From Comamonas sp. SCN 65-56 (lineage in GTDB: Bacteria > Pseudomonadota > Gammaproteobacteria > Burkholderiales > Burkholderiaceae_C), in assembly GCF_001724135.1 (NCBI RefSeq), contig NZ_MEDS01000007.1, positions 1 through 64,000 of the forward strand: 64,000 nucleotides of DNA, read 5' to 3'. The notes below the pieces were generated by a model that was not told the DNA's origin, did not search any database, and worked only from the letters and a program-made list of their open reading frames with translations. Made by a program: the position numbers and the translations under genes. Each line of letters begins with the position of its first letter. Positions within the stretch are counted from its first letter, which is position 1. Shown piece after piece: positions 1-9,519 of the stretch.

Positions 1-10
1 CGGGCTTCCA

Positions 11-123
11 TTATGTGCCCAGCCAGTGCTTGGAGACCATTGCGGTATGCCATGTTTCTAATGCCCGGCCACATAAGAAAACAGGGCACATAAGGCGCAT
101 TATGTTCCGCGCCACATAATGCG
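11..123. repeat. Cluster of CACATAA-type inverted and direct repeats at the radC break
   Basis: CGCATTATGT (96-105) and ACATAATGCG (114-123) form a perfect 10-bp inverted repeat around an 8-bp spacer (106-113). This is the layout of a tyrosine-recombinase core site. Further copies are GGGCACATAA (84-93), its exact inverse TTATGTGCCC (11-20), and GGCCACATAAG (67-77). The block begins exactly where radC homology stops, so it is probably the end of an inserted element or a recombinase-binding array. Which recombinase would act here cannot be seen in the window. Confidence 0.7.
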
Positions 124-472
124 AAACGATGACCGCCGCCGCATTGAGCCGCAGTGCCTCCTTGACCAGCTCGCGCGGGTACACCGATGCACTGTCGATG
201 ATGCCGCGGAACATCTCGGCGTATTCGATCAGGCGATGCTGCGAATCGAGGAACAGCACCGCAAAGACTTCGTGCTCGTAGCCGGCCAGCTTGGCGCACA
301 GGTACTCCTTGACCGCCGCCGGCGAACTGAACGCTTCACCGCGTTGCATCTTGTGCTCGATGGCCTGGCGCGCAGCCTCCAGAATCAGGTCAGTCGTCGC
401 CAGCAGGTAGCGGCCCTGTGCGTCACGCACCATCAGCGAGGTATCGAACGAGGAAAAGGACAGTTGCGACAT
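11..472 (-). pseudogene. radC: Truncated RadC/JAB-domain DNA repair-like protein
   Basis: The first 118 residues read as the accessory RadC family (JAB/MPN fold) found on mobile elements: a TSLMVRDAQGRYL-type start, then EVFAVLFLD, YPRELVKEAL and finally AAAVIVSH. The family continues from this point with NHPSG, the metal-binding heart of the domain, and about 45 more residues. Here the frame instead runs into 35 unrelated residues and stops at 11. The break falls at 118-119, inside an inverted repeat (96-123). The metal site is lost, so the product should be inactive. The start ATG is at 472. Insertion of a mobile element is the simplest cause. Confidence 0.8.
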
Positions 473-926
473 GATCGTGCTCCGGTTGCTCGGGCGGAAT
501 TGCCCGGAACCGTTGCCAGCACGGCGCAGCGCAAGCAGTCAGGGGGGCGTAGCCGGCCGCCAGGACGCAAGCGCGCATGGCGCGCGCTGCCCTTGACGGC
601 GAGAACGCCGTGATACGGTGAAGGGAACAGCAAGACCGCCCACACCCGCCCACAGCACACAGTCGGCTTTCGGGGCAAGCGGAGCGCGCAGGCCCGAGAG
701 GGCCGGAGGCGTCAGGGGTCAAAGCCGAATGGCCGCGATTCGGCACGAAGCGCGGGGCGCAGTTCGCGAACCCGACGGCGTATCGCGCCGGGACGCACGG
801 CCTTGGCTTTCACAGATATTGGGGCGCGGGTCGGCCAGAATGTGCGAAGCGTTTTGTTACTATTCCAAAGGCAAGTCCGGGGCGATTGGGTATCCGGAAG
901 TATCCAAATACATTTGTAGGGACGAC
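473..926. other. 454-bp gap between radC and sir2, no convincing gene
   Basis: A reading frame stays open from 618 into sir2, but its 103 extra codons have no good ribosome site and an arginine/proline-rich composition typical of GC-rich non-coding sequence. From about 840 the base composition becomes visibly more AT-rich, which may mark the left edge of the SIR2-HerA cassette. Short direct GTATCC repeats (890-905) lie just upstream of sir2. I see no RNA gene or clear terminator. Confidence 0.5.
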
Positions 927-2183
927 ATGACGACGCCACAGCCGACCACCTTCGGTCAACAACTTTTCTTCAGTCCGGAAGCCGGCACTTGGAAGGCGCT
1001 CAGGCCGGACGTGACTGGCGGGGCCGACGATGTGAAGAGGCAGCAGGTGCTATCGGAAGCTGCTGCCGCGCGCGAAGAACTGAAAGCAGTATTGCTGTCC
1101 TCGCTTCAGATGCAGCATGTGGTCGCCCTCGCAGGCAGTGGAACATCTCTGGGGGAGATCAACGGCCCTTCGATGTGGACGCTGTGGGATCACTGCGTGA
1201 ACTCGAATCCTGATACTGGAAAGGATGAGCGAAAGCCGACCGAGCAGGCTAAAGCCGTCATTGCTGAGATCGGCTATGAGACTGCCGTCGAACACGAGAA
1301 CATCGAGGCCTTGCTTTCGCGGTGCGATGCATACCTTCAGATCAAGAAAAGCGAGCAGGTCGAGAAATTCGTGTCCGCCTCAAAAGCCGTGATTCTGAAG
1401 AAGTGCTCCGCTTTTCTCGATGGCGCGGACGATTCCAAACTGGCCAGCCATCGCACGTTCTTGCACCGACTGTCTCGTCGCCGCGTCCGCGACTCGCGGA
1501 TGAAGCTGTTCACGACGAACTACGATTTGTGCTTTGAACACGCTGCTGGCAAGCAGGGGCTGGTCTTGCTCGACGGCTTCTCGTTCACGCAACCTAGGCA
1601 GTTTGATCCGCGGTTCTTCCTGTACGACATCGTCCGCCGACCTTCAACAGGCGATGAAGTCGGCAACCCGCTGGAGGGCGTGTTTCACCTCTACAAATTG
1701 CATGGCTCGGTCAACTGGGATCAATCCAGTTCGGGCGATATCGAGATCAAGACAGATCCGACGCCAGCAACGGCCTGTCTCATCTATCCCGCCAAAGGCA
1801 AATACCAGCAGTCCTACGTACAACCGCACCTGGAGCTAATTTCCCAGTACCTGGCGGCGCTGCGTGAACCGAATACCTGCCTCATCGTTTCGGGCTTCGG
1901 CTTCAATGACGATCACTTGTCTGAACCCATTGTCGCGGCGGTTCGCACCAACCCGCATTTGCGGTTGATCATCGTCAATCCATCGGCGGACGACCTGGCC
2001 TCCCGGCCCAAGGAAAACAACCGATACTGGGATGCGCTCTACGGCCTCGCCAAGCAGGGCGAGGACGTGTGGCTGATCAATGCCACGTTCAGCGAGTTCG
2101 CCGAGATGATCCCGGATCTCAAGTCGCTGACGCCCGCGCAGCGGCTTACGCGCGACATCAAGTCGCTGGTCAAACCGACATGA
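927..2183 (+). CDS. SIR2-family NADase, SIR2-HerA anti-phage system
   Basis: A 418-residue SIR2-like protein. The nucleotide-binding loop AGSGTSLG lies at residues 69-76, TTNYD at 196-200, KLHGS at 257-261 and the late SGFGFND segment at 322-328. These are the usual landmarks of defence-type SIR2 domains that destroy NAD+. The start was moved to the ATG at 927, which has an AGGGA-like ribosome site just before it; the upstream extension has none. The stop overlaps the herA start (ATGA), so the two are translationally coupled. SIR2-HerA pairs are established anti-phage systems in which SIR2 and the HerA ATPase form one complex that depletes NAD+ on infection. Function here is inferred from that family. 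Confidence 0.88.
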   Translation: MTTPQPTTFGQQLFFSPEAGTWKALRPDVTGGADDVKRQQVLSEAAAAREELKAVLLSSLQMQHVVALAGSGTSLGEINGPSMWTLWDHCVNSNPDTGKDERKPTEQAKAVIAEIGYETAVEHENIEALLSRCDAYLQIKKSEQVEKFVSASKAVILKKCSAFLDGADDSKLASHRTFLHRLSRRRVRDSRMKLFTTNYDLCFEHAAGKQGLVLLDGFSFTQPRQFDPRFFLYDIVRRPSTGDEVGNPLEGVFHLYKLHGSVNWDQSSSGDIEIKTDPTPATACLIYPAKGKYQQSYVQPHLELISQYLAALREPNTCLIVSGFGFNDDHLSEPIVAAVRTNPHLRLIIVNPSADDLASRPKENNRYWDALYGLAKQGEDVWLINATFSEFAEMIPDLKSLTPAQRLTRDIKSLVKPT

Positions 2184-3925
2184 GTACCGCGTTCGACGTT
2201 GCCGACGCCTTTCCGCGCGGCTTGCTCCGGCCAGAGTTGTATGTCGGCCAACTGTGCGCCGTCTCCGCCCAGGCGGTGAAGTTCAATCTCAACGAGGCGG
2301 GCTCGCCCAGCGGCTCCCACTTTCTCGGCGGCCGGTACGGAAAAGGTGAGGTGGGAGAGTTCGTCCTGATCGAAGGACAGATCAACTTGCTGCTTGGGCG
2401 GGTCGTCGAGATCCACTTACCGGACGCCGACCGGCGCCTGATCGACACCTCGCACGGCAGGGTGCCGGACCTGGATGGCATCGGGACGATCCAACTGCTG
2501 GGCTCCATTGCAATGGACTCGCTTCGGATCTCGGCGGGCGTTGACTCGTACCCTCGCTTGGGTGATCGCGTCTACGCGGCGCCGCACAGCTTCATCGCCA
2601 ACCTGCCGAAGTTCATGGAGGCCGCGGAGGCTGAGGCTAGCCACGTCCTTCTCAAGCTGGGGTCGATCGATGTCGCGCCTGAAAGCTATGTGTCGGTGAA
2701 GCCAGAGAAGTTGTTCGGCCGGCATTGCGCGATTCTTGGTGCCACCGGCGGTGGCAAGAGTTGGACGACCGCTCGGATCATCGAAGAATGCCTGCGCTAC
2801 AAGACCAAGATCATCTTGCTTGACGCGACGGGGGAGTATCGCGGGTTCGATGGAGAGCACGTCGCCAACTTTCATCTGGGCGCGCCGGTCAACACTGCGA
2901 AATCTTCCGCCCCTTGCACCTTGCCGCAAACGTCTTTCATTGAATCGGACTTCATCGCGCTGTTTGAGCCTGCCGGCAAGGTTCAGGGACCAAAACTGCG
3001 CGCGGCGATTCGCAGCCTTCGACTCGCCGCTCTCGCTCCCCACGTTGCGACGGGCGGGATCATCAAGAAGATTGATCAGTCCAAAGTCCCGATCATGACC
3101 GAGGAAGCCAAGGCGGGCATCGCGGAGAAGCTTGATGATCCGCAGCAAGCTTTCGACGTGTGGAAGCTCGTCTCTCAGATCGAACAGGAGTGCGTTTACC
3201 CAGATGGCTTCGGGTCAGCCAGGGGGCAGAAGGACTTCACCAAATGGGGTGGCGACTCGGGCGAGGTCTCGTTCTGCCTGTCCTTGATGTCGCGCATCAA
3301 CGGCATTCTCAGTTCATCGTCCTTCGAGTGCGTCTTCAAGTCGAAGGCTCCCGCGTTGACCGAGAAAATCTCGTCCTTCGTCTCAAACGAGGATCGGTTG
3401 CTCCGGATATGCCTCAGCGGCGTTGCCTTCGAGTTCAAGGCCCGCGAGATCGTCGCGAATGTAATCGGACGGCATCTACTCAACATGGCGCGCAATGGCG
3501 CGTTCAAGAGCCGTCCTGTGGTCGTTATCGTCGATGAAGCGCACAACTTTCTCGGGCGACAGATCGGAGCCGATGATGCAGTCGCTCGCCTAGACGCATT
3601 TGAGCTGATCGCCAAAGAGGGCCGGAAGTACGGACTCAACATTTGTCTGTCGACTCAGCGCCCACGCGACATAACGGAGGGTGTTCTGAGCCAGATGGGA
3701 ACACTCGTTGTGCATCGGCTCACGAATGATCGGGATCGCGAGGTTGTCGAACGCGCCTGCGGCGAAATCGACCGATCGGCATCGTCGTTTCTGCCCAATC
3801 TGAAGCCCGGCGAGGCTGCGATCATCGGCGCCGATTTCCCCATCCCGTTGACCATTCAAGTCTTCCCGCCGAGCGCGAAGCCTCTTTCTGACGGTCCCAA
3901 CTACCAGACCAACTGGAAGGTATAG
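2180..3925 (+). CDS. HerA-type hexameric ATPase, SIR2-HerA anti-phage system
   Basis: 581 residues. The N-terminal 170 or so look like the HAS-barrel of HerA proteins, followed by a RecA-like motor with Walker A GATGGGKS (187-194), Walker B VVIVDEAH (about 447-454) and a LSTQRPRD segment downstream. The start ATG at 2180 overlaps the sir2 stop by four bases. HerA ATPases form hexameric rings; in the defence version the ring scaffolds SIR2 subunits and its ATPase activity is needed for protection. No HerA-NurA nuclease partner is nearby, which favours the SIR2 pairing over a DNA-end-resection role. Confidence 0.88.
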   Translation: MSTAFDVADAFPRGLLRPELYVGQLCAVSAQAVKFNLNEAGSPSGSHFLGGRYGKGEVGEFVLIEGQINLLLGRVVEIHLPDADRRLIDTSHGRVPDLDGIGTIQLLGSIAMDSLRISAGVDSYPRLGDRVYAAPHSFIANLPKFMEAAEAEASHVLLKLGSIDVAPESYVSVKPEKLFGRHCAILGATGGGKSWTTARIIEECLRYKTKIILLDATGEYRGFDGEHVANFHLGAPVNTAKSSAPCTLPQTSFIESDFIALFEPAGKVQGPKLRAAIRSLRLAALAPHVATGGIIKKIDQSKVPIMTEEAKAGIAEKLDDPQQAFDVWKLVSQIEQECVYPDGFGSARGQKDFTKWGGDSGEVSFCLSLMSRINGILSSSSFECVFKSKAPALTEKISSFVSNEDRLLRICLSGVAFEFKAREIVANVIGRHLLNMARNGAFKSRPVVVIVDEAHNFLGRQIGADDAVARLDAFELIAKEGRKYGLNICLSTQRPRDITEGVLSQMGTLVVHRLTNDRDREVVERACGEIDRSASSFLPNLKPGEAAIIGADFPIPLTIQVFPPSAKPLSDGPNYQTNWKV

Positions 3926-3945
3926 GGTTCTTTTCGAAACACTAA

Positions 3946-3960
3946 TGACCGCAGCGGTCA
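3946..3960. terminator. Perfect 15-bp dyad after herA
   Basis: TGACCGC-A-GCGGTCA is a perfect palindrome 20 bases after the herA stop and just before the convergent antitoxin gene ends. It could act as a bidirectional terminator, but no run of T follows, so an operator or recombination site is also possible. Confidence 0.35.
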
Positions 3961-3977
3961 GTAGATACGAATAGGCA

Positions 3978-4280
3978 TCAGATAATGGCCTGCAAGCCCT
4001 TGTCGGCGATGACGTTGAGCAGTTTGAGTGCTGGCCCCGTGGGATGGGTGTCGCCTTGCTCCCACTTGCGTACGGTCGAGGCCGATGTGTGCAAATGAAG
4101 AGCGAACACCGGCTGGCTGAACTTCAAGGCTTCGCGCAGGCGTTTGATGTCGGCAGCGTTGAACTCCCGCACCGGCGGCGGGCAGATCGCGTCGAACTCG
4201 CGCATCGTCACCTTGCTGATCGCTCCCGCTTCGTGGAGCGCAGCCAGGTCGCCACGCAGGGATTCAATGATCTTGCTCAC
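3978..4280 (-). CDS. Xre-family antitoxin (HigA-like)
   Basis: A 100-residue protein with a C-terminal helix-turn-helix: the LREALKFSQPVFA and SASTVRKWEQG segments (about 49-76) are typical of antitoxins annotated as putative transcriptional regulators. The start is a GTG at 4280 with GAGGTG just upstream; the longer open frame above it lacks a start. It overlaps the toxin stop by 17 bases, so it is made from the same transcript. Toxin-first order is the HigBA arrangement. It probably neutralises the toxin and represses the operon through the palindrome at 4664-4678. Confidence 0.85.
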   Translation of the reverse strand: MSKIIESLRGDLAALHEAGAISKVTMREFDAICPPPVREFNAADIKRLREALKFSQPVFALHLHTSASTVRKWEQGDTHPTGPALKLLNVIADKGLQAII

Positions 4281-4647
4281 AATGCACCTCCAATAACACG
4301 CCCGACTGCAACGCCTTCGACAAGGCTTCGGCGGACAGTTCCAGGAACACCTTGCCGGCGAACTGCAGCGCCTTCTTTTCGTCCTGTGTGATGTTCGCCT
4401 TGTCGCTCTTGGGGAACCCATACAGGAACACGTAGCGGCTACCGAACCGGGCCGACAGCAGCGTGCGATAGCCGCCACTCTTGCCACCGCCGGGGCGGGC
4501 CACCCGCTTCTTGTAGAGGAAGCCGCCCAAGTCCGCGTCAATCAGACCGCTTTCCATCTCCTGAACCGCCTTGCACAAGGTGGCATCAGGCAGCTTTTCG
4601 CCCGCCTGCCACCGCGCAAAGTCCCTCCGCTTGAGGACGATAGTCAT
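4264..4647 (-). CDS. RelE/HigB-type toxin
   Basis: 127 residues of the RelE-like family that carries RPGGGKSGGYRTL (about 51-63) followed by FLYGFPKS and an ALQFAGKVFLELS tail. Members are mRNA interferases in known cases; the specific activity here is inferred. The ATG at 4647 is preferred because GGGGGT lies seven bases upstream; the frame could also start at a TTG at 4659. The antitoxin gene overlaps its end. On an island such a pair can stabilise the element or act in phage defence. Confidence 0.85.
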   Translation of the reverse strand: MTIVLKRRDFARWQAGEKLPDATLCKAVQEMESGLIDADLGGFLYKKRVARPGGGKSGGYRTLLSARFGSRYVFLYGFPKSDKANITQDEKKALQFAGKVFLELSAEALSKALQSGVLLEVHCEQDH

Positions 4648-4663
4648 CTTGACCCCCAAACTA

Positions 4664-4678
4664 TACCCGAAACGGGTA
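4664..4678 (-). promoter_or_regulatory. Toxin-antitoxin operator overlapping the promoter
   Basis: TACCCG-AAA-CGGGTA is a perfect inverted repeat 17 bases upstream of the toxin start. On the minus strand its right half merges into TATAGT, a likely -10 element, so a repressor bound here would block RNA polymerase. This is what antitoxin autoregulation requires. Confidence 0.65.
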
Positions 4679-4786
4679 CACTTTTCCAGGCCCCAGCGCG
4701 ATGTACGGGCGGGGAGGGCCGCCGAACCACTTGACTTGACGGCGACACGGCAATCAGGGCCGGTATGGCGAGTTTCTGCTCACTGA

Positions 4787-5989
4787 TCATGTGGTTACCT
4801 CTTTCGGTTCTTGGCGCGTGCTGACGACCGACTTGCGCCGGCTCGCTACCAACTCGGCCGCCTTACGCACCGGGTCGTCCTCGGTGTGGACGTAGCGCAT
4901 GAACATCGCCACGGTCTTGTGCGCGGTCAGCGCCATGCCGACCTTGACGGGGATACCGGAATTGGCAATGTCGGTCGCCGAGCGGTGGCGGATACCGTGG
5001 GTGCCGACCTTCGGCACACCAGCACGATCAAGGATGCGCCGCCATGCCTGATAGTAAGAATGGGGGCCGAGTGGCTTGTCATGGTCGAGGATAGCCGGGC
5101 AGACGTAGGGCGACTGGCCATAGCGAGGCGCGTTCGTCAGTAGCTGGCGGACTTCCTCGCTCAACGGCTTGGACATATCGCCCGTCTTGCTGTCCGGCCA
5201 GACAACCCGGCCATTGGGCAAGTCAAGCCAATCCCACTGCAACAGCAGGATCTCCGACATGCGGGCTGCGAACTCGAATTGCAGCCGGACGGCCAGCAGA
5301 TAGATCGGATGTTCCAGCCCCTCGGCCTCGGCCTTGCCCAAGTAGGCGAACAGGCTGACCATCTGTTCGTCGGTGATGAGCCGGGTCGAGCCTTTTTCCG
5401 GGTACTTGGGCACGTGGCGGCAGGGATTGGACCCGTCGGGCCGATAGCCCCAAAGTTCGGCCAGGTTGAACATCTTTCGGACGAGCGACAACACGCGGTT
5501 GGCCTGGGTGGGCGACTTCTCCATGCGCTTCATCAGCGCGGTGATGTCGTGGCGTGTGACCTCGTGAACCTTCTTGCTACCGAAGGCCGGGATGACGAAG
5601 CTGTCGATCTGGTACTGGTAGCCGGCCTGCGTGCTGGGCTTGTTGTGCGGCTTGGAGTGGTCGTCCATGAACCGGCCGCACAGTTCCTTGACCGTCGGCG
5701 CCTTGCGGGCTTCGGCCTTGTTGTGGCCAGGGTCGCCGCCGCGCCGGACTTCGGCCAGCCAGTCTTGCGCCAGCGACCGGGCTTGTTCGACCGTCAGCTC
5801 GCCGAATTGACCGAGTGCCGGCTTGCGGCGTACGCCCGAGTTCGTACGGTACTGAAGCATGAACACCTTGCGCCCAGCAGGTGTAATCTTGCACAAGAAG
5901 CCGGGAACAAGCGTATCCCGGAGTTCAACATCGCAGGTTTTGGCCTGCGCAGCGTCAATGAGGCTCTTTGTCAGTTTGATCTTTGCCAT
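4787..5989 (-). CDS. int: Tyrosine-type site-specific integrase
   Basis: 400 residues. The N-terminal domain (1-95) is the arm-binding DUF4102 type with DTLVPGFLCKI and LGQFGELTVEQAR. A core-binding SAM-like part (about 98-185) and the catalytic domain follow. Catalytic residues can be assigned as R243, K268, H331 and R334 (HGIR), H357 and Y366 (YVHTED context). All are present, so the enzyme is probably active. It is transcribed away from the tRNA-Leu fragment 180 bp to its right, which is its presumed attachment site. This family typically uses tRNA 3' ends. Confidence 0.92.
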   Translation of the reverse strand: MAKIKLTKSLIDAAQAKTCDVELRDTLVPGFLCKITPAGRKVFMLQYRTNSGVRRKPALGQFGELTVEQARSLAQDWLAEVRRGGDPGHNKAEARKAPTVKELCGRFMDDHSKPHNKPSTQAGYQYQIDSFVIPAFGSKKVHEVTRHDITALMKRMEKSPTQANRVLSLVRKMFNLAELWGYRPDGSNPCRHVPKYPEKGSTRLITDEQMVSLFAYLGKAEAEGLEHPIYLLAVRLQFEFAARMSEILLLQWDWLDLPNGRVVWPDSKTGDMSKPLSEEVRQLLTNAPRYGQSPYVCPAILDHDKPLGPHSYYQAWRRILDRAGVPKVGTHGIRHRSATDIANSGIPVKVGMALTAHKTVAMFMRYVHTEDDPVRKAAELVASRRKSVVSTRQEPKEVTT

Positions 5990-6165
5990 GAGGTGCTCCT
6001 GAAAGGCACCGATTCCAGGAGCCAGCTAGGAGCCAGGCGAAAGGGAACCGGGGCGGTTTGCATCGCGCACCGGGATATGATCGAAGCCATTAGCCTCGGG
6101 GAAAACCTGCTACAGCAAGCCTCATCCAAGCCCAGCGTTAACCCGGTGCGGATGCCATGCTCTGG

Positions 6166-6226
6166 CTTAAAATCCGCCGCTTTCCTGAAAAGGGGCGTGT
6201 CGGTTCGACCCCGGCCCGAGGCACCA
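6166..6226 (+). other. Attachment site: 3' part of tRNA-Leu(UAA)
   Basis: From CTTAAAATCCG in the anticodon loop to GAGGCACCA at the end, these 61 bases follow a bacterial tRNA-Leu(UAA): the second anticodon strand, a long variable arm (GCTTTCCTGAAAAGGGGCGT), the T arm (GTCGG-TTCGACC-CCGGC, one GU pair) and the 3' acceptor strand CCGAGGC-A-CCA. The 5' half (D arm and first anticodon strand) is missing, so it is not a gene. This is the duplicated core left by tRNA-targeted integration. Confidence 0.85.
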
Positions 6227-6227
6227 T

Positions 6228-8723
<2,496 letters not shown>

Positions 8724-8758
8724 GGTCCGTTTCCTGTATCCAAGTTCACGATGCTGCA

Positions 8759-8789
8759 AGCGTAATGATTACCATCATGTCAATGTCAA
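8759..8789 (-). promoter_or_regulatory. MerR/CueR-type promoter of copA
   Basis: On the minus strand TTGACA (8789-8784) and TACGCT (8764-8759) are separated by exactly 19 bp instead of the usual 17. This overlong spacer is the signature of promoters activated by MerR-family metal sensors, and the spacer has a partial dyad (TGACAT...ATCA). Transcription should start near 8752, about 30 bases before the copA ATG. No cueR-like gene is in the window. Confidence 0.65.
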
Positions 8790-8882
8790 GGGGCGTGCGA
8801 AAATACGACCTCTTGCGAGCGTTCAGTGCGTTCCCGGAATCGCACCCGCAGCCTCTCGGCTCAGGAGACCAAAGAAGGTTTT

Positions 8883-9512
8883 ATGTCAGATTACAACGCT
8901 CCCTTTGAAATTCATGTCCACGGCCAGGTGCAGCTGCGCGCCGACGTGGATTTCGCGCAATTGCAGGACGCACTCAAGCCGCTGTGGCAGTACGCCGGGG
9001 CGCGCTCCCTGGCGGACGGCGCCACCAGCGCCTATGAGGAAGAGCCGGGCATTCAGTTTGATCCCAAGGAGCACCTGTTGCAGATGTGCTGGACGGTGCG
9101 CGGTGACGACGACTTCCGCCAGTCGCTGGACGAGATGTGCATGAGCCTCAATGAGCTGGCCGACCAGGGCGCCGCGATCGAGGTGACGTTCTACGACACC
9201 GAGTTCGACGAGGAAGAAATCGACGATGAGGCCGACGATGAGGCCGAGTCGCGTGACGATTTCGTGATGCTTTTCGTCGGCCCGACGCCGGCGGCCATCA
9301 TGCAGGTGCAGCGCGACATGCTGGTGCAGGATGTGGTGAACGTGATGGAACGCCACTTCGATGCGGCCGAACTCGGCGGTGTCGTGGCCGAGATCGACAA
9401 ACTGTTCACCCAGCGCTTTGACGCGCTGGTGAGTTCGCTGGATCTGGGTCGCCGGCCGCGCGGCGCCGGCGGACGCAGCGGCGGCAACCGCCGGCCGCGC
9501 CATCTGCACTGA
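8883..9512 (+). CDS. Conserved acidic protein of unknown function
   Basis: 209 residues; I do not recognise a functional family. AGAAGG upstream of the ATG at 8883 supports the start. The sequence is soluble, with a very acidic stretch near residues 100-120 (EFDEEEIDDEADDEAE) and a basic glycine/arginine-rich tail (RRPRGAGGRSGGNRRPR). The opposite charges of these two parts suggest an intramolecular or nucleic-acid-binding switch, but this is speculation. It ends seven bases from the convergent murI stop. Confidence 0.7.
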   Translation: MSDYNAPFEIHVHGQVQLRADVDFAQLQDALKPLWQYAGARSLADGATSAYEEEPGIQFDPKEHLLQMCWTVRGDDDFRQSLDEMCMSLNELADQGAAIEVTFYDTEFDEEEIDDEADDEAESRDDFVMLFVGPTPAAIMQVQRDMLVQDVVNVMERHFDAAELGGVVAEIDKLFTQRFDALVSSLDLGRRPRGAGGRSGGNRRPRHLH

Positions 9513-9519
9513 TCCGGTT

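Larger units (their letters stand above)
1..6226. mobile_element. Right part of a tRNA-Leu-integrated genomic island (left end outside window)
   Basis: The right boundary is placed at the CCA end of a tRNA-Leu(UAA) 3' fragment at 6226, two bases before the copA stop codon. Inside it a tyrosine integrase lies next to the boundary, preceded by a toxin-antitoxin pair, a SIR2-HerA defence operon and a disrupted radC. This mix is typical of integrative islands that carry defence cargo. The tRNA fragment runs on the + strand with the island to its left, so the intact tRNA-Leu gene should lie at the unseen left end. Whether the radC end at 1-123 belongs to the same island or to a second, nested element cannot be decided here. 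Confidence 0.72.

Noticed and set aside
618-926. N-terminal extension of the SIR2 protein by 103 residues
   Set aside because: Low-complexity arginine-rich composition, no ribosome site, and the ATG at 927 has a good one.
6090-6226. A complete tRNA-Leu gene, because GCCTCGG at 6093-6099 could pair with the acceptor strand CCGAGGC
   Set aside because: The sequence between has no D arm and no 5' anticodon strand, and the distance is too long. The 7-base match is treated as chance.
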